64,000 bases of DNA from assembly GCA_001510575.1 (NCBI GenBank), contig LNGK01000001.1, forward strand, positions 930,001 to 994,000. Reading direction: 5' to 3'. Shown here piece after piece: positions 47,161 through 59,108 of the stretch (position 1 is the first letter of the stretch; each line of letters begins with the position of its first letter). Below the pieces are notes generated by a model. The model ran no database searches. It was not told where the DNA came from and saw only the letters and a list, made by a program, of their open reading frames with translations. Source of the stretch: Knoxdaviesia capensis. Its lineage: Eukaryota; Ascomycota; Sordariomycetes; Microascales; Gondwanamycetaceae. Both the position numbers and the translations under genes were made by a program.

Positions 47161-47189
<29 letters not shown>
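47149..47189. repeat. (CT)n microsatellite
   Basis: About 20 CT units with one GC interruption. Confidence 0.9.
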
Positions 47190-47191
<2 letters not shown>

Positions 47192-49407
47192 CACTGAGGC
47201 TTTCGTTCCCCCTCCACTCTTCCGCCGTCGGGTTGTTCCTGAAACCGCGCCGCGCTGGCGACCAGCTAGGATTGCTCGGCTTGGCAGTTAAGATAAGCGG
47301 ACCGGCGTTATCGTTTATGCCTCAACAAGTGAGCGAACGACGTAGTATGGTCCTTAGAAGCAGAAGTGGTAAAGTGGGGAGCGCCCAATCTAACCAGGGG
47401 GGAAAGGGACCGAATAAACAAAAGAGGCCGCCCGTATAGCGTATAGCGAGGATGCGGTGGCTGTCGCCCGCGTCTAGGTTTTCGGCCTTGGGGTGCAGCG
47501 TCGGCATAGTGAAAGGGCCACCACGTAACATAGCTCGTTGTTGACGACGTACGAAGTGGATGATGGGACTATTTCCGAGACGGAGATGCTGGACATAGCA
47601 AGATGATAACTGCTCAGAGTGACTGAGGCAGAGGGGAATCGAAAGAGGGAAGGTGGGCGGGCAAACACGACGCGAAAGAGGGGTTCCTTCCCTTCCCTTC
47701 CCATCACCAACCATTGGCGAACACGACCAAACACAGTCCAGGGAAGGAGGGGGGGCAACTTGCTCCTTCCCTGTGTCTGCACTCTGTCTGTTATCGTGTA
47801 CTGTACGGAAGACTTGGGCCGCGAATTACAGCAATCCAAAGAAGCGGGAAAAGGAAGGGGGCGCGAGCAGTTGCCAAGCTCACACGGTGGAGCTCTGTGT
47901 GATGGTGAATCGGGACGCTGGCGTTGATATTATCCTTTCTCGTTTTCTTTTTTTCGTCGGTCAACGATTGAAGAATACAGAAGCATGCATTGGCCGATTG
48001 TTGGCGCGGGGTGTGAGCTGCCTCCTTCGACGTCGGTGACTTTCCATGGCTTTCTGGTCTCTTGACACATGTCGTCGAACTATTCCGGTGTAAGCCATAT
48101 ATCGGCAGACAAAAAAAAAAACACCACCACCAGCACTGGACGAAAAAAAAAGGACTGCCGACCAAAGCCCAGCGCAGCATGGGCGGGCCTTAGCTAAACC
48201 GCAAAAAGGCGGAGGGGCACAGCAATATCGTGAGGTTTTGTCTGTCGCCCGCAAGCAAAAAAAACAACAACAAGAAACAACAGCAAAAACCCCGCCAAGA
48301 CCTGCATCCGTGCGCCGAATACTGTGGAATCATGCAGCCCGCTTGGGTGTCGGCCGTGCGAGGGGCGCACATGGCTGCGTACTTGTGGCCGGCGTCGTCC
48401 GTCGGCTGTGCGTAGCCACATTTTGGCTTTAGTGTATAGTGTGGGTTTTTTTCCTTCAGTCGGGTTTGCTGCTTGTGGCTAGTGCGCACAGCTGCCACTG
48501 GTAGCAGGGACGCGGAGGGCACTGAGGGCACAGTAGATACACCGTACAGAATACTTGACCTTCCATATATCTCTCTCACACCGCGTAGTACTTACAGTGC
48601 AAATGTCACCCACCTCCCACGGCCCCCTTCGTACCGGTACCCAGTCCGTCAAGCTGCGAGAATCTCCGGAATCTATGTGGGGCCCGGGGCCACGGCCATT
48701 AGTCCGTTGACCGTTGTAATACAACATGCCGCCTTCAACAACACCACCGCTGCCACACCTGTACGCTCTTGATATGACGACGTTCGTATGTTTTGTTCGT
48801 CCCAGCTATGCGAGACACTGCTAAACTGATCGAGGGCAGGAGAAACAGCAGACACTGGGGCTATTCTCCTGTCTGCTATCGCCGTGCACTTCTGGCGTCA
48901 TATCTGTCTGTGTATAGACACGGGATTGCAGTGTCTTTCTCGATGATTGAAGGCCGCCGCAGAAGGAACGAACAGTTACATGCATCTACCTGCAATGAAG
49001 GCCGATCCTGCCAAAGGACCCCTCTACCCCCCCTTGGCAATAAATGCACTATGTCTGTGTACAGTACAGTAGTGTCTTCATCGGCCGACGTGAGGCAAAA
49101 CCCTGAGGCGTGTGGCTGCTGCTATCCACGCTTATTTTCACTACCACCTGGATGTACGAATCGGGTGGGCCGTCGGGGGCGTGCTAGTTTTTGCATGTAA
49201 GTACCTCCCGCACGTAATCTGTGTACAGGAGGTACGTGTACAGCCTTACTGGACGCTTTGGTACATCCGGCCAAAATGGCAACTACTGGCATCCTCCGGT
49301 AACGACTGCTCTCCTGCTTCTCCCTTTGCCATCGTGGGCCTCGCTGGCTGTCTGGCTTAGCATGGATGGGCAAGTGCGTAGTGGCAGTCACTCGTGCTTT
49401 CCGTGGT

Positions 49408-49414
49408 TATATAA
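49408..49414 (+). promoter_or_regulatory. TATA box of mannitol-1-phosphate dehydrogenase
   Basis: TATATAA, followed by about 300 bases of CT-rich leader without an obvious upstream ATG before the start codon at 49771. Such promoters are common for highly expressed fungal genes. Confidence 0.5.
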
Positions 49415-49770
49415 GATCCCCTTCGTCCCCCGTTTCTCGTCTCAGTCTATCGTGACTTCTCTCTTTCTTTCCTCTTCATCTCATCCTTCATTTCCATTTC
49501 CTCTTCACTTCTTATACATCTACAATACATCCACACTTCACTCTCTATATACGCACACTTCACTCCCATACAACTTCACTGACTCTGACACTTCCCTCTC
49601 TTCCTCCCTATATACAAGCCTTCTCTCCTGTCTCTATCATTCACTCCTTCTTCAAGCGGTGTTTTTCTTATCAGATAAAACTATCACTCTCTCTTCCCAT
49701 CTCGAACACGGCTCATCCAGATCCTGTTCGTTCCACTCTCAAACCTTGATACCCTGATATTCTAGACACC

Positions 49771-51268
49771 ATGTCTCCCAAGGCTGTTCATTTCGGTGCC
49801 GGTAATATTGGTGAGTGACCGACCCTTGCTTGTGCTGTTGTCTCTCTGCCCTCTCTCCCTTACACTGCATTCCTGGCATTCTTCATCCATGCCGGCGGCA
49901 CCACTGGAATGTGTACCGTGTCACCAATGACGGGCCGCCACTACGTTGCAGTTCTTTGACGAATACCCACTGCGTCCCCATCACCTCTCCCCAATCCGCA
50001 TTCCTTCCTGTCTTCTTTCCGTCACAACCCACTAACTTTCTCCCTTTCTTCCTCTAGGCCGTGGCTTTGTGGCTTGCTTCCTCCATGAATCTGGCTACGA
50101 CGTCATCTTCGCTGATGTCCAGGATGCCCTGATTGACAAGCTGAACGCCTCGCCTTCGTACAAGGTCATCGAGGTTGGCGTTGAAGGCACCACCGAGAAG
50201 ACCATCACCAACTACCGCGCCATCAACTCGAGAACACAAGAGGCCGACCTGATCCGCGAGATTGCCACTGCCGATCTGGTCACCTGCTCGGTCGGCCCCA
50301 ACATCCTCAAGTTCATTGCTCCCGTCATTGCCAAGGGTATTGCCGCCCGGTCAGAGGCCGGCGACCTTGCCCCCCTGGCCGTTGTTGCGTGCGAGAACGC
50401 TATTGGCGCTACCGACACTCTTGCCGACTTCATCCGGGACCCCCGCAATACTTCTGCCGAGTCGCTCGAGACCCACCACAGCCGTGCCCGCTATGCCAAC
50501 TCGGCCATCGACCGCATTGTCCCCGCCCAGGACCCCAACGCCGGTCTTGACGTGAAGCTCGAGAAGTTCTACGAGTGGGTCATCGAGCGCACTCCGTTCG
50601 AGGACCTGGCCACCGGCGCTCCCCAGATCCAGGGCGTCAACTGGGTCGACGATCTCACCCCCTTCATCGAGCGCAAGCTGTTCACCGTCAACACCGGCCA
50701 CGCCACCGCTGCCTACCACGGCTACAACCGCCGCAAGAGCACCGTGTACGATGCCCTGCAAGACAAGGAGATCATGGCTGAGGTGCGCCGTGCCCTTGAG
50801 CGCACCAGCTCGCTCATTGTTGACAAGCACGGCATCGATGCCCAGGAGCAGAAGGAATACGCCGCCAAGATCATCCGCCGGATCAGCAACCCTCACTTGG
50901 AGGATGCCGTCGAGCGTGTCGGCCGTGCCCCTCTCCGCAAGCTGAGCCGTAAGGAGCGCTTCGTCGGTCCTGCCGTTGAGCTGGCCGAGCGCGGCGAGGA
51001 TGTACGCGCCCTGCTTGATGCTGCTGAGATGGCCTTCCGCTTCCAGAGCGTCGATGGCGATGACGAGAGCCACGAGCTGGCCCGCATCATGTCGGAGAAC
51101 ACCGCCGAGAACATTGTCTCGCAGGTGTGTGGTGTCCAGCCTGCCGAGAAGCTGTACCCCATGCTCGTCGACGTTGTCCGCCGGGTCCAGGAGGACGACC
51201 AGTTCCCCTCGGATGAGGAGAAGGTTACCCAGGAGGGCCTCTTTTCCGCCTGCCCCGTCAGTGCTTAG
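49771..51268 (+). CDS. mpdA: Mannitol-1-phosphate 5-dehydrogenase
   Basis: Reduces fructose-6-phosphate to mannitol-1-phosphate with NADH, the first step of fungal mannitol synthesis. Exon 1 is 49771-49810 and exon 2 is 50058-51268, with a 247-base intron (GTGAGT..CTCTAG) that splits the codon inside the N-terminal nucleotide-binding motif HFGAGNIGRGF. Other marks are SVGPNILKFIAPVIAKGI, VVACENAIGATD, VNTGHATAAYHGY and the helical C-terminal domain. The product has 416 residues, about 28 longer than the roughly 388 I know for the family, owing to a hydrophilic C-terminal tail. The isomerase encoded at 37-39 kb supplies its substrate. Confidence 0.95.
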
Positions 51269-53002
51269 ATGAATTCTCCGGCCGAGTGAAAGAGCGCGTC
51301 TCTTATCATCAACAACATCGTTTATCACCACCGCCAACAATAGGCCTCTGTGCTTAGCCTGCTTCCTTTTCAATTCCCTTCTTACGCAGTGCGTTTGTTG
51401 ATCCATCAGCATTTTTTTTTTCGTTTCTCTCCAACCACCTTTTTTCCACCGTCCAGAAGACTGTGATCTCTCTGGACCTTTTTTTCTTCTTCTTTGCTTT
51501 TTCTTGGATATGCCGATCATGACCGACAATGCACTGCATTGCACTGCTTGTTCTACACTTTCGTTTGATTACACATATATTATACCTGTACACAGACTGT
51601 TTGGTCTGGACTTGTACACTGGGCTTTGGGTACTTTTTAGGGATTTTTATTTTCGGGGTTTCTCCGGTTCTCTCTTAGATTTGGGAGCTGGAGGAAAGAA
51701 AGAGCTGGGACTTTTATAACCTTTCAACCTTGTCCGTTTCGGTCGTGGCGCAATAACGCTGAAGTTTATTGCGACAAAAGCGCCAGACGATAAGTCGGTT
51801 CGCCAGATAGATTGTCTTTTTTTGAGTGTGCCGGGAATCTTTTGATAGACACTGTCATAGATGGGCACAGGCGATATACAGCGGGTAGCAGATAGACAAA
51901 TTGATTTCCGTTTCAACATTTCTTTTTGGCTTTGAATGGACTGTGTGAATCATGGTTGTCGTGGTCCTGAAGCACGACCTGGTGTTTAAGAGTGGAGGCA
52001 TGAGTACTCGTTTGACTCATGCATCATGAATCTTTTTGGGCCCCATGTAGTTTCCACAGAACATGCTCTCTTTCCCCGCCTTGTCTATTGACATACAGTC
52101 ACGTAAATTTGTTTGCTGAGCGTTTGACGTCCTCTGAATTTTGCGCTCGTGTCTATGGAAACGCCTTAATGATTGATTTCTTTTAGCCTATCTCCCGATA
52201 TACGTGGTTTGCATGGTGAAGTCTCCTAGGCGGGTGTGAATCAAGTGTTTCTCTGCTTGGTATGTGGACTTGAGTCATGGCCAAGGTGGTGATAATCCCG
52301 CGAATTAGGGTTCAACCCACGCATTCCCTCTTGCCAGAATGCAGGTAGCCGCAGGTCAGTGACAAATGCAGGCAGTTATTGGCCGACTTACTAGAGGCCG
52401 GAGAGTTCCTCCAGACAGTATTGCAGAGGTAGAGTCACACACCTACTCTAAGGGTGTTTGTGTAGAGGTCTGTTTATTGAGGCCTTAGAGATAGGGGGCC
52501 ACTCTTCCTTAGAAAACCATAAAAGTTGGAAATAGCTGTATCTTTCTTTATGGTGCTAATAGTATGTAGGAAACGGAGGAGTAATGCTAACAATATAAAC
52601 AAAGGGCACCTCAAATCCTATGCATTTACCTTCTAGTATTATGATTCATCCTTCCGTCCTGGTTATTATCTTCTTCCTCGTTCTCGAAGATTTGTTTTTT
52701 CTTCTCTTTTATTTTTGCTTCCCTTCTATACCTATAATCCCCACGTTCTCCTATGTCCAAACTTAAAAGGATCGTTCTAAGCTTTCTTTCCCCCTTTACA
52801 CCTACCCTCTCTCTCACTTGAACTAACCCACCCTCAAAAATCTCCTTCGTCTGGTTTCTCTCTAACTTTCCACACGTTGAGCAAACAAGCTGCCGTCTTA
52901 TTTTTATCCTTTTTTTCTGTCACGCACGAATCCGACACACACCCTGATTGGACTTCCGTTTGCTTGCTTGCTTGCTGCGTGCTGAAACCCCGTAGCAAAA
53001 GA
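51269..53002. other. Intergenic region with AT-rich patch
   Basis: 51269-51700 is the likely 3' untranslated region of the mannitol gene. About 52440-52760 is AT-rich with many TA steps, like the island at 10.4-10.9 kb, and may be a decayed repeat. The rest to 53002 is pyrimidine-rich and probably the dcl1 promoter and leader. A box-A/box-B-like pair near 52279-52316 is spaced too tightly for a tRNA. Confidence 0.45.
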
Positions 53003-56000
53003 ATGGCAAACGGGACGCCAAAGTCCTCTGGCAGCAGCGATGACGACGCGTGGCTGATTACCTTCTCGCCGCCGCGCGAGCGCACCGGCCCAGCCTCAAA
53101 ACAGCAAGCTTTGGGATCTCAGAGCAGTGTTCGCGATCTGGGCTCTGAGGGGTCTCCGGGGGGTAAACGCCAGTGTGTTGAGAAGACGCCGACTCCGGAG
53201 ACTGGCCATCATACATCGCCGGTGCTTGTTACCGAGAAGTCGCCTGTTGAGAAGCTGGTGGTTACAAAGACGTCGTCGTTTGGTGCTGATACGGCGGGGG
53301 TTCCGCAGACCGAGACGAAGCCGCCGGCTCAGCTGAAGTCTGCGCTTGACTTCAGCGCGCTGGATCTCGTGGCGCTGCGGGGAATCCACCAGATGGCAAC
53401 CGCCATCTCCGACAACAAGACACTGGGCAGACTGCAGGGCCAGGAGAAGACTCCTGCCATGGCTGTGGTGGAGGAGGTTGAGGATACTGGGGAGGGCATC
53501 ATGCCTCCGACACTGAGTGTAGTTGAGGTGGCTACGAAAGGTAAGGTCGTCCCATCTAGCCATAACCGTTGCAGCACCACTAACAACCGACACACTCTCA
53601 CACTCTACAGTCCCCACGCCCCCCCTGACCGCAACACCGCCCCCCTTCCCCACGGTCGCCGACGCCGACTCCGACGCCCCCGACTCCGACGACGACGATG
53701 CCGCACCCGGACCGACAACAATTGCCAACGCCGAACTGGCCACCAACGTCAAGCGCCGCCGCGACAACGCCATCTTCCAGTCGTTCCTCGAAAAAAAGGA
53801 CACTGTGCCGCATGGAGCAGGCGGCGCTGCGGTGCCTCCGGCGGTGTACGTGAAGGGCAGCGCGGTGTCGGATCGCATCATCGATCGGCCGCGGCAGTAC
53901 CAGATTGATCTGTTTGAGAAGGCGAAGGCGAAGAATACCATTGTGGTGCTGGACACGGGTATGTCGGACCGTCTATATAGTTCCATCATTTAGGTCGTTT
54001 GAGATGGCTGTAGCTAACGTCCTGTCTCTAGGTTCCGGCAAAACTCTCATTGCGGTTCTCCTTATCCAGCACGTCGCCATCCAGGAGCTCACGGATCGGT
54101 CCGTGGGCAAGCCCAACCGTGTCACGTTCTTTTTGGTATGTCGCAGTCTCACTTCACCCATGACAACCCAGCACTAACTCCCCAAACAGGTCGAGAAGGT
54201 TGCCCTTGTCCACCAGCAGTTCCAGGTCATCCACACCAACCTCGGCCACCCGTCCTGCAAGATCTGGGGCCAGTCGTCGAAGCACCTATGGAAGAAGGAG
54301 TTCTGGGATGAGCTCATCTCCAGCCAGATGATCGCCGTGTGCACCGCCGCCATCCTCCTGCGCGGGCTGTCGTGCGGCTTCATCCGCATCGAGCAGATCA
54401 ACCTGATGATCTTCGACGAGGCCCACCACACCAAGAAGAACCACGACTACGCCTGCATCATCCGCGACTACTACCTGACCACCGAGCGCAACGAGCCGGA
54501 CGCCGTCCTCCCGCGCATCCTCGGCATGACGGCGTCGCCGGTCGACTCGCAGATCGACATGATTGCCGCGGCGCAGAAGCTCGAGAACCTGCTGAACAGC
54601 CAGATCGCCACCGCCAACACCGACGAACCGTCGCCGTCGGAGGATGATAAGTTCCGCCGCCGCCACCAGATGTCGATGGTGTCGTACCGCCCGATCGGCC
54701 CGCCGTTCCGCACGCCCCTGCTGCGGCAGCTGCACCCGTACATCTTCGAGAACGAGGACCTGACGCGCTTCGTGGTGTTCGCTGAGTGGGCAGCCGCGAA
54801 TCTGGGCCCCTGGGTCAGCGAGCGGTTCTGGAAGCTCCTTTTCAACGAAGACGAGGTGACGCGGCTGATCGCGCGGTGTGCCAAGGAGGAGGACGAGAAG
54901 CGCGACAAGTACGCCGCCGCGAAGGGCTTCGACAAGAACGATCCCGCGCCGGATGTCGATCCGGTGGCTAAGATCAAGGCTGCGCGGGATATCATCGCGA
55001 GCTACACGCTGCCGCCGCTGGTGCCGGGCAGCACCGCGTGTCTTGTCGACAAGGTTATCCTGTTGACCTCTACGCTGCGGAAGCTGTTCAGCACCACCGG
55101 GACGCATCGGTGTCTGGTGTTTGTTGACCGGCGGCTCACCGCGGCGTGTCTCGAGGATCTGTACAAGCGGCCGGAAATGATGGAAATCATGCCGTTTTTG
55201 AAGCCGTCTTGCTTGGTAAGTCTCCCCTATCTTGGACTGTTTATGTCGATGCCCACATCTCGCTAACAACCAAACCCCTGAACCCCAACTGCCCAGACCG
55301 GTATTCACTCCAGCGGCAAGCTCGGCGCCATGTCGAACCGCGAGCAGACAGATGTGATTGCCGCCTTCCGCGGAGGCGAGCTGAACTGCCTGTTTGCCAG
55401 CTCGGTGGCCGAAGAAGGCATCGACATTCCCGACTGCAACATTGTCATCCGCTTCGACCTGTACAACTCGATGATCCAGTTCGTGCAGTCGCGCGGCCGC
55501 GCGCGCTACTTCGACTCGGGCTACGTGGTGATGATCGAGCACAACAACGCCGAGCACATGCAGCGCGTGCTCACCACCTCGCGCGACGAGGCCATTCTCA
55601 ACCAGTTCTGTCTGGCGCTCCCGGAAGATCGGGGCAGTGACGGGCGGGACACGGCGGAGGAAATCCCGCTGGCCATTTGCGAGGGCCTGGACCAGCTGCT
55701 CACGCGCAACGTCCTCACAAATCGCATGCTCAAGATCGAGGAGACTGGCGCAACGCTAAGCTGCCACGAGAGTCTGCAGCTGCTGTCGCGATTCGCGGCG
55801 CTGCTGGCCACCGAAGAGGAGCGCCAGCGCAACTACGTGCCGCGGCCGGAGTACGTTGTGGTTGCAACGGACGAGGGCTACCAGTGCCAGGTGATGCTGC
55901 CGGAGTCGTCGCCCGTCACCGACGCCATGGGCGACCTGCTCGCGTCAAAGCAGGAAGCCAAGTACTCGGCCGCCTTCCGCGCGTGCATCCAGCTGATCAA

Positions 56001-58655
56001 AAGGGGTGCGATTGATAACCACCTGCAGCCGGCGTTCGGCCGCCAGCTGCCGCAGATGCGCAATGCACGCCTGGCCATCAGCTCTAACAAACGCAGCACG
56101 TACAACATGTTCCTGAAGCCCGAGATGTGGAAGAACGTCGGCCCGGTCGAGGTCCTGTACGGCACGTCGCTGGCCATGAAGTGTCCCAGCGTGCTGGGCC
56201 GCAAGAGCGTGCCGCTGATTATCCTCACCCGCTCCCGGCTGCCGGTCAACCTGCCGCAGATCCCGCTGTTTTTTGGCGGCGGCATGCTTTCGGAAGTGTG
56301 CGTCATGCAGCTGTGCGGCCAGCTCGACGGCTCCCGCGCTGCCGATCTGGCCACCGTCACTCTGCGGGTCTTCCGCGACGTGTTCAGCAAGGAGTTCGAC
56401 GGCACTGCGAACGAGCTGCCGTATTTCGTTGTTCCCGCCCTCTTCGTGCACGAGAACGCCGGGTTCCATAGCCCCGTGGACCCCCCGGCCAAGGTCTCGG
56501 AGCTCCACGTGTCAGACGCCATCGACTGGTCCGCCATCGACACCATCGTCGGCTCCGACTTCCTGGTGCCCCAGGAGAACGCGGACCTGACGCGATTCTA
56601 CACCGACAAGTACGCCATGGACCCGTACGATGGCAGCAGAAAGCTGTACCTGCACGGCGTGCATCCGACGCTGAAGCCGCTCGACATGGTGCCTGACGGC
56701 GTGCCGGACCCGTCGCACCGGTCGTGGCGGACGGTCGAGCACAACATCATCGAGTACAGTGTCAGTCTGTGGGGCGGCAGCCGTGGCCGGCGCACGTGGG
56801 ACTTGGACCAGCCGGTTGTTGAAGCCGAGCTGATTCCGCTGCGTCGCAACCTGCTGGATGATTTCGATATGCTGGGCACGGATGATGGGGCGGATAAGCG
56901 GAAGTGTTATGTGATCATGGAGCCGATGAATATCTCGACGGTGAGTACTTATCCCGGAAAAGCGCTCCTCCGAAAACCAACTACTAACTGTTCTATACTG
57001 CTTAGCTCCCCGTCCCGTTTGTGGTGATGCTGCAGACATTCCCGACCATTATCCACCGCCTCGAGGACACGCTGATTGCGCTGGACGCAGCCACCAAGCT
57101 GTCTCTGGAGATCCGGCCCGATCTGGCGCTCGCGGCGGTGACGAAAGACAGCGACAACTCGGAAGAGCACGGCATCGAGCAGGTGAACTTCCAGGGCGGC
57201 ATGGGCCAGAACTACGAACGTCTCGAGTTCCTCGGCGACGCGTTCCTCAAGCTGGCCACGACGATCTCGATCTTCACGCTGAAGCAAGATGCCAACGAGT
57301 TCGACTACCACGTGCAGCGCATGACGCTCATCTGCAACCAGAACCTGTTCAACACGGCGGTGAATATCGGCCTGGAACAGTTCGTGCGCTCGAAGAAGTT
57401 CGACCGCCGCACGTGGTACCCGCACGGCCTGCAGCTCCGCAAGGGAAAGGCGCCCAAGGAGCACGACGACCACAGCCTCGCCGACAAGTCCATCGCCGAC
57501 GTGTGCGAGGCGCTGATCGGCGCCGCGTACCTGACGCACATCGAACAGGTGCGCAGCGAGAAGTCCGGCGCTATGCCGAACTCGACCTTTGACATGGCGG
57601 TGCGCGCGGTGTCCGCGGTGACCCGCAACGAAATGCACCAGATGCAGTCGTGGGACGAGTACTACGCGGCATACATCATCCCGGGCTGGCAGGACTCGCG
57701 GCCATCGGCGTCGCAGATCCAAGTGGCCAAGGCCGTGCAGGAGATCACCGGCTACACCTTCAAGTGGCCGGCGCTGATCCGCAGCGCCTTCAAGCACCCG
57801 TCGTACCCGTGGGAGAACATCCCGCACTACCAACGGCTGGAGTTCCTGGGCGACGCGCTCCTGGACATGGTGTCGGTCGACTACCTGTACACCAAGTTCC
57901 CGGGCGCCGACCCGCAGTGGCTCACCGAACACAAGATGGCCATCGTGTCGAACCAGTTCCTGGGCTGCCTGTGCGTCAACCTCGGCTTCCACCGCCACCT
58001 GCTGTCGACGAGCTCGGTGATTCTCGCCAGCGTGCGCGAGTACGCCGCCGCGCTCGACGAGGCCAAGGCCAAGGTCGAGCGCGACGAGCTCGAGGCCAGC
58101 GCGAGCGCGGGGCTGACGAAAAAGGAGCGGCGCGCGCGGGTCGAGAACGCCACCAAGACGTCGGCGAACTACTGGATGGACGTGGTGCGCCCGCCCAAGT
58201 GCCTGCCGGACCTGGTGGAGGCGTACATCGGCGCGATGTTTGTCGACTCGGGCTACGACTACGCGCTGGTGGCCGGCTTCTTCGCGCGCTTCATGCAGCC
58301 GTACTTCGAGGACATGGCGCTGTACGACTCGTTCGCGAACCGCCACCCGGTGACGTTCCTGTCGAAGCGCCTGGGCGAGGACTACGGCTGTGTCGACTGG
58401 CGCGTGCTGGTGCAGGAGGAGCCGCTGGGCGTCGAGGCCGGCGCGCGGGCGGTCATCGAGAGCCATGTGGTGGCGGGCGTGCTGGTGCACGGCACGGTGA
58501 TTGTGGCCGACTCGGCCGAGGGCGGCCGGAATGCCAAGATGCATGCGGCGGCTAAGGCGGTCGAGCTGCTGAAGGACGTCGGTGTGGCTGAGTTCCGCGA
58601 GAAGTACGGGTGTGATTGCGTGCGGGGGGAGCAGTTGGTGGAGGAGAGTCAGTGA
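53003..58655 (+). CDS. dcl1: Dicer-like protein 1 (double-stranded RNA endonuclease)
   Basis: Cuts long dsRNA into small RNAs for RNA silencing. Six exons: 53003-53540, 53611-53958, 54032-54135, 54190-55215, 55297-56940 and 57006-58655; all five junctions keep phase, giving about 1769 residues. The order is a low-complexity N-terminal extension (1-230, acidic near 205), helicase motif I DTGSGKTLIAVLL (about 294), Walker B DEAHH (about 406), helicase C with VAEEGIDIP and QSRGRAR (about 707-740), a dimerisation (DUF283-type) domain (about 825-925), RNase IIIa with NYERLEFLGDAFLK (about 1289) and IADVCEALIGAAY, RNase IIIb with HYQRLEFLGDALLDM (about 1494) and LPDLVEAYIGAMF, and a C-terminal dsRNA-binding-like region. 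The N-terminal extension and C-terminal region fit DCL1 rather than DCL2. No clear PAZ domain is visible. It is longer than the roughly 1500-1600 residues I know, mainly at the N terminus. Confidence 0.93.
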
Positions 58656-59108
58656 GGTCGTCAGGGGAGTTTGCGGTTTCGGTTTGGAGCTTGGACTTTT
58701 CAGGGAGCTGGGCGTTCTTGTACAGCCAAGTTTTCTTCATATCTCGTGCGTTGATACTGCATGGCCAGGGAAGGATTCACAATAGAGAGACGAACTTCAG
58801 GTAGAACCAGGTATCGACTTTTCTTTCCATTCTAAGGGTAGAGACCATCCCCACTGTCCCGTGCAAGTGGTATCTCGTAGCTGTTTCTTTCATTCCTATC
58901 CCTCTTTTTGTTGTTGTAGCCGATTGGTTAAGTATCATGACTGCGATGGGTCTTCTGTGACATTCATTTTCGTTTCATTTTCGTGCGAATGCCTCCAGAT
59001 TTCGGGTTTGAAGGCCCTGGTCGGTGCATTTCCAGCAGATCTCAGTGAGGAACTGCAGATGCAGTGTAACACTGCCCACTCTCACTGTCTCATTCTCAGG
59101 CAAACCTC
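58656..59108. other. 3' flanks of two convergent genes
   Basis: Unstructured sequence between dcl1 (plus) and the small membrane-protein gene (minus); the two genes converge here. Nothing further seen. Confidence 0.5.

Larger units (their letters stand above)
39086..49770. other. Long gene-poor region with microsatellites and palindromes
   Basis: Over 10 kb without a supported gene. It holds CT runs (39669-39701, 47149-47189), GT runs (40899-40918, 42701-42730), a GA run (43601-43634), a GA/CT inverted pair (41366-41415), a TATAAATA followed by a perfect hairpin (42247-42281), a palindrome cluster (43009-43075), a poly-T block (44288-44325) and several TACTGTACAGTA-type palindromes. Frames up to 307 codons exist (39270-40193 plus, 45472-46170 minus) but pass through simple repeats or have no family resemblance. 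From about 49400 it becomes the mannitol-1-phosphate dehydrogenase promoter. Confidence 0.55.

Noticed and set aside
52279..52316. tRNA-like A box (TGGCCAAGGTGG) and B box (GGGTTCAACCC)
   Set aside because: Only about 19 bases separate them, too few for an anticodon arm plus variable loop, and no acceptor stem pairs.
56949..58544. 531-codon open frame on the minus strand inside dcl1
   Set aside because: Antisense shadow of the last dcl1 exon, kept open by extreme GC at third positions; its residues are low in variety and match no family.
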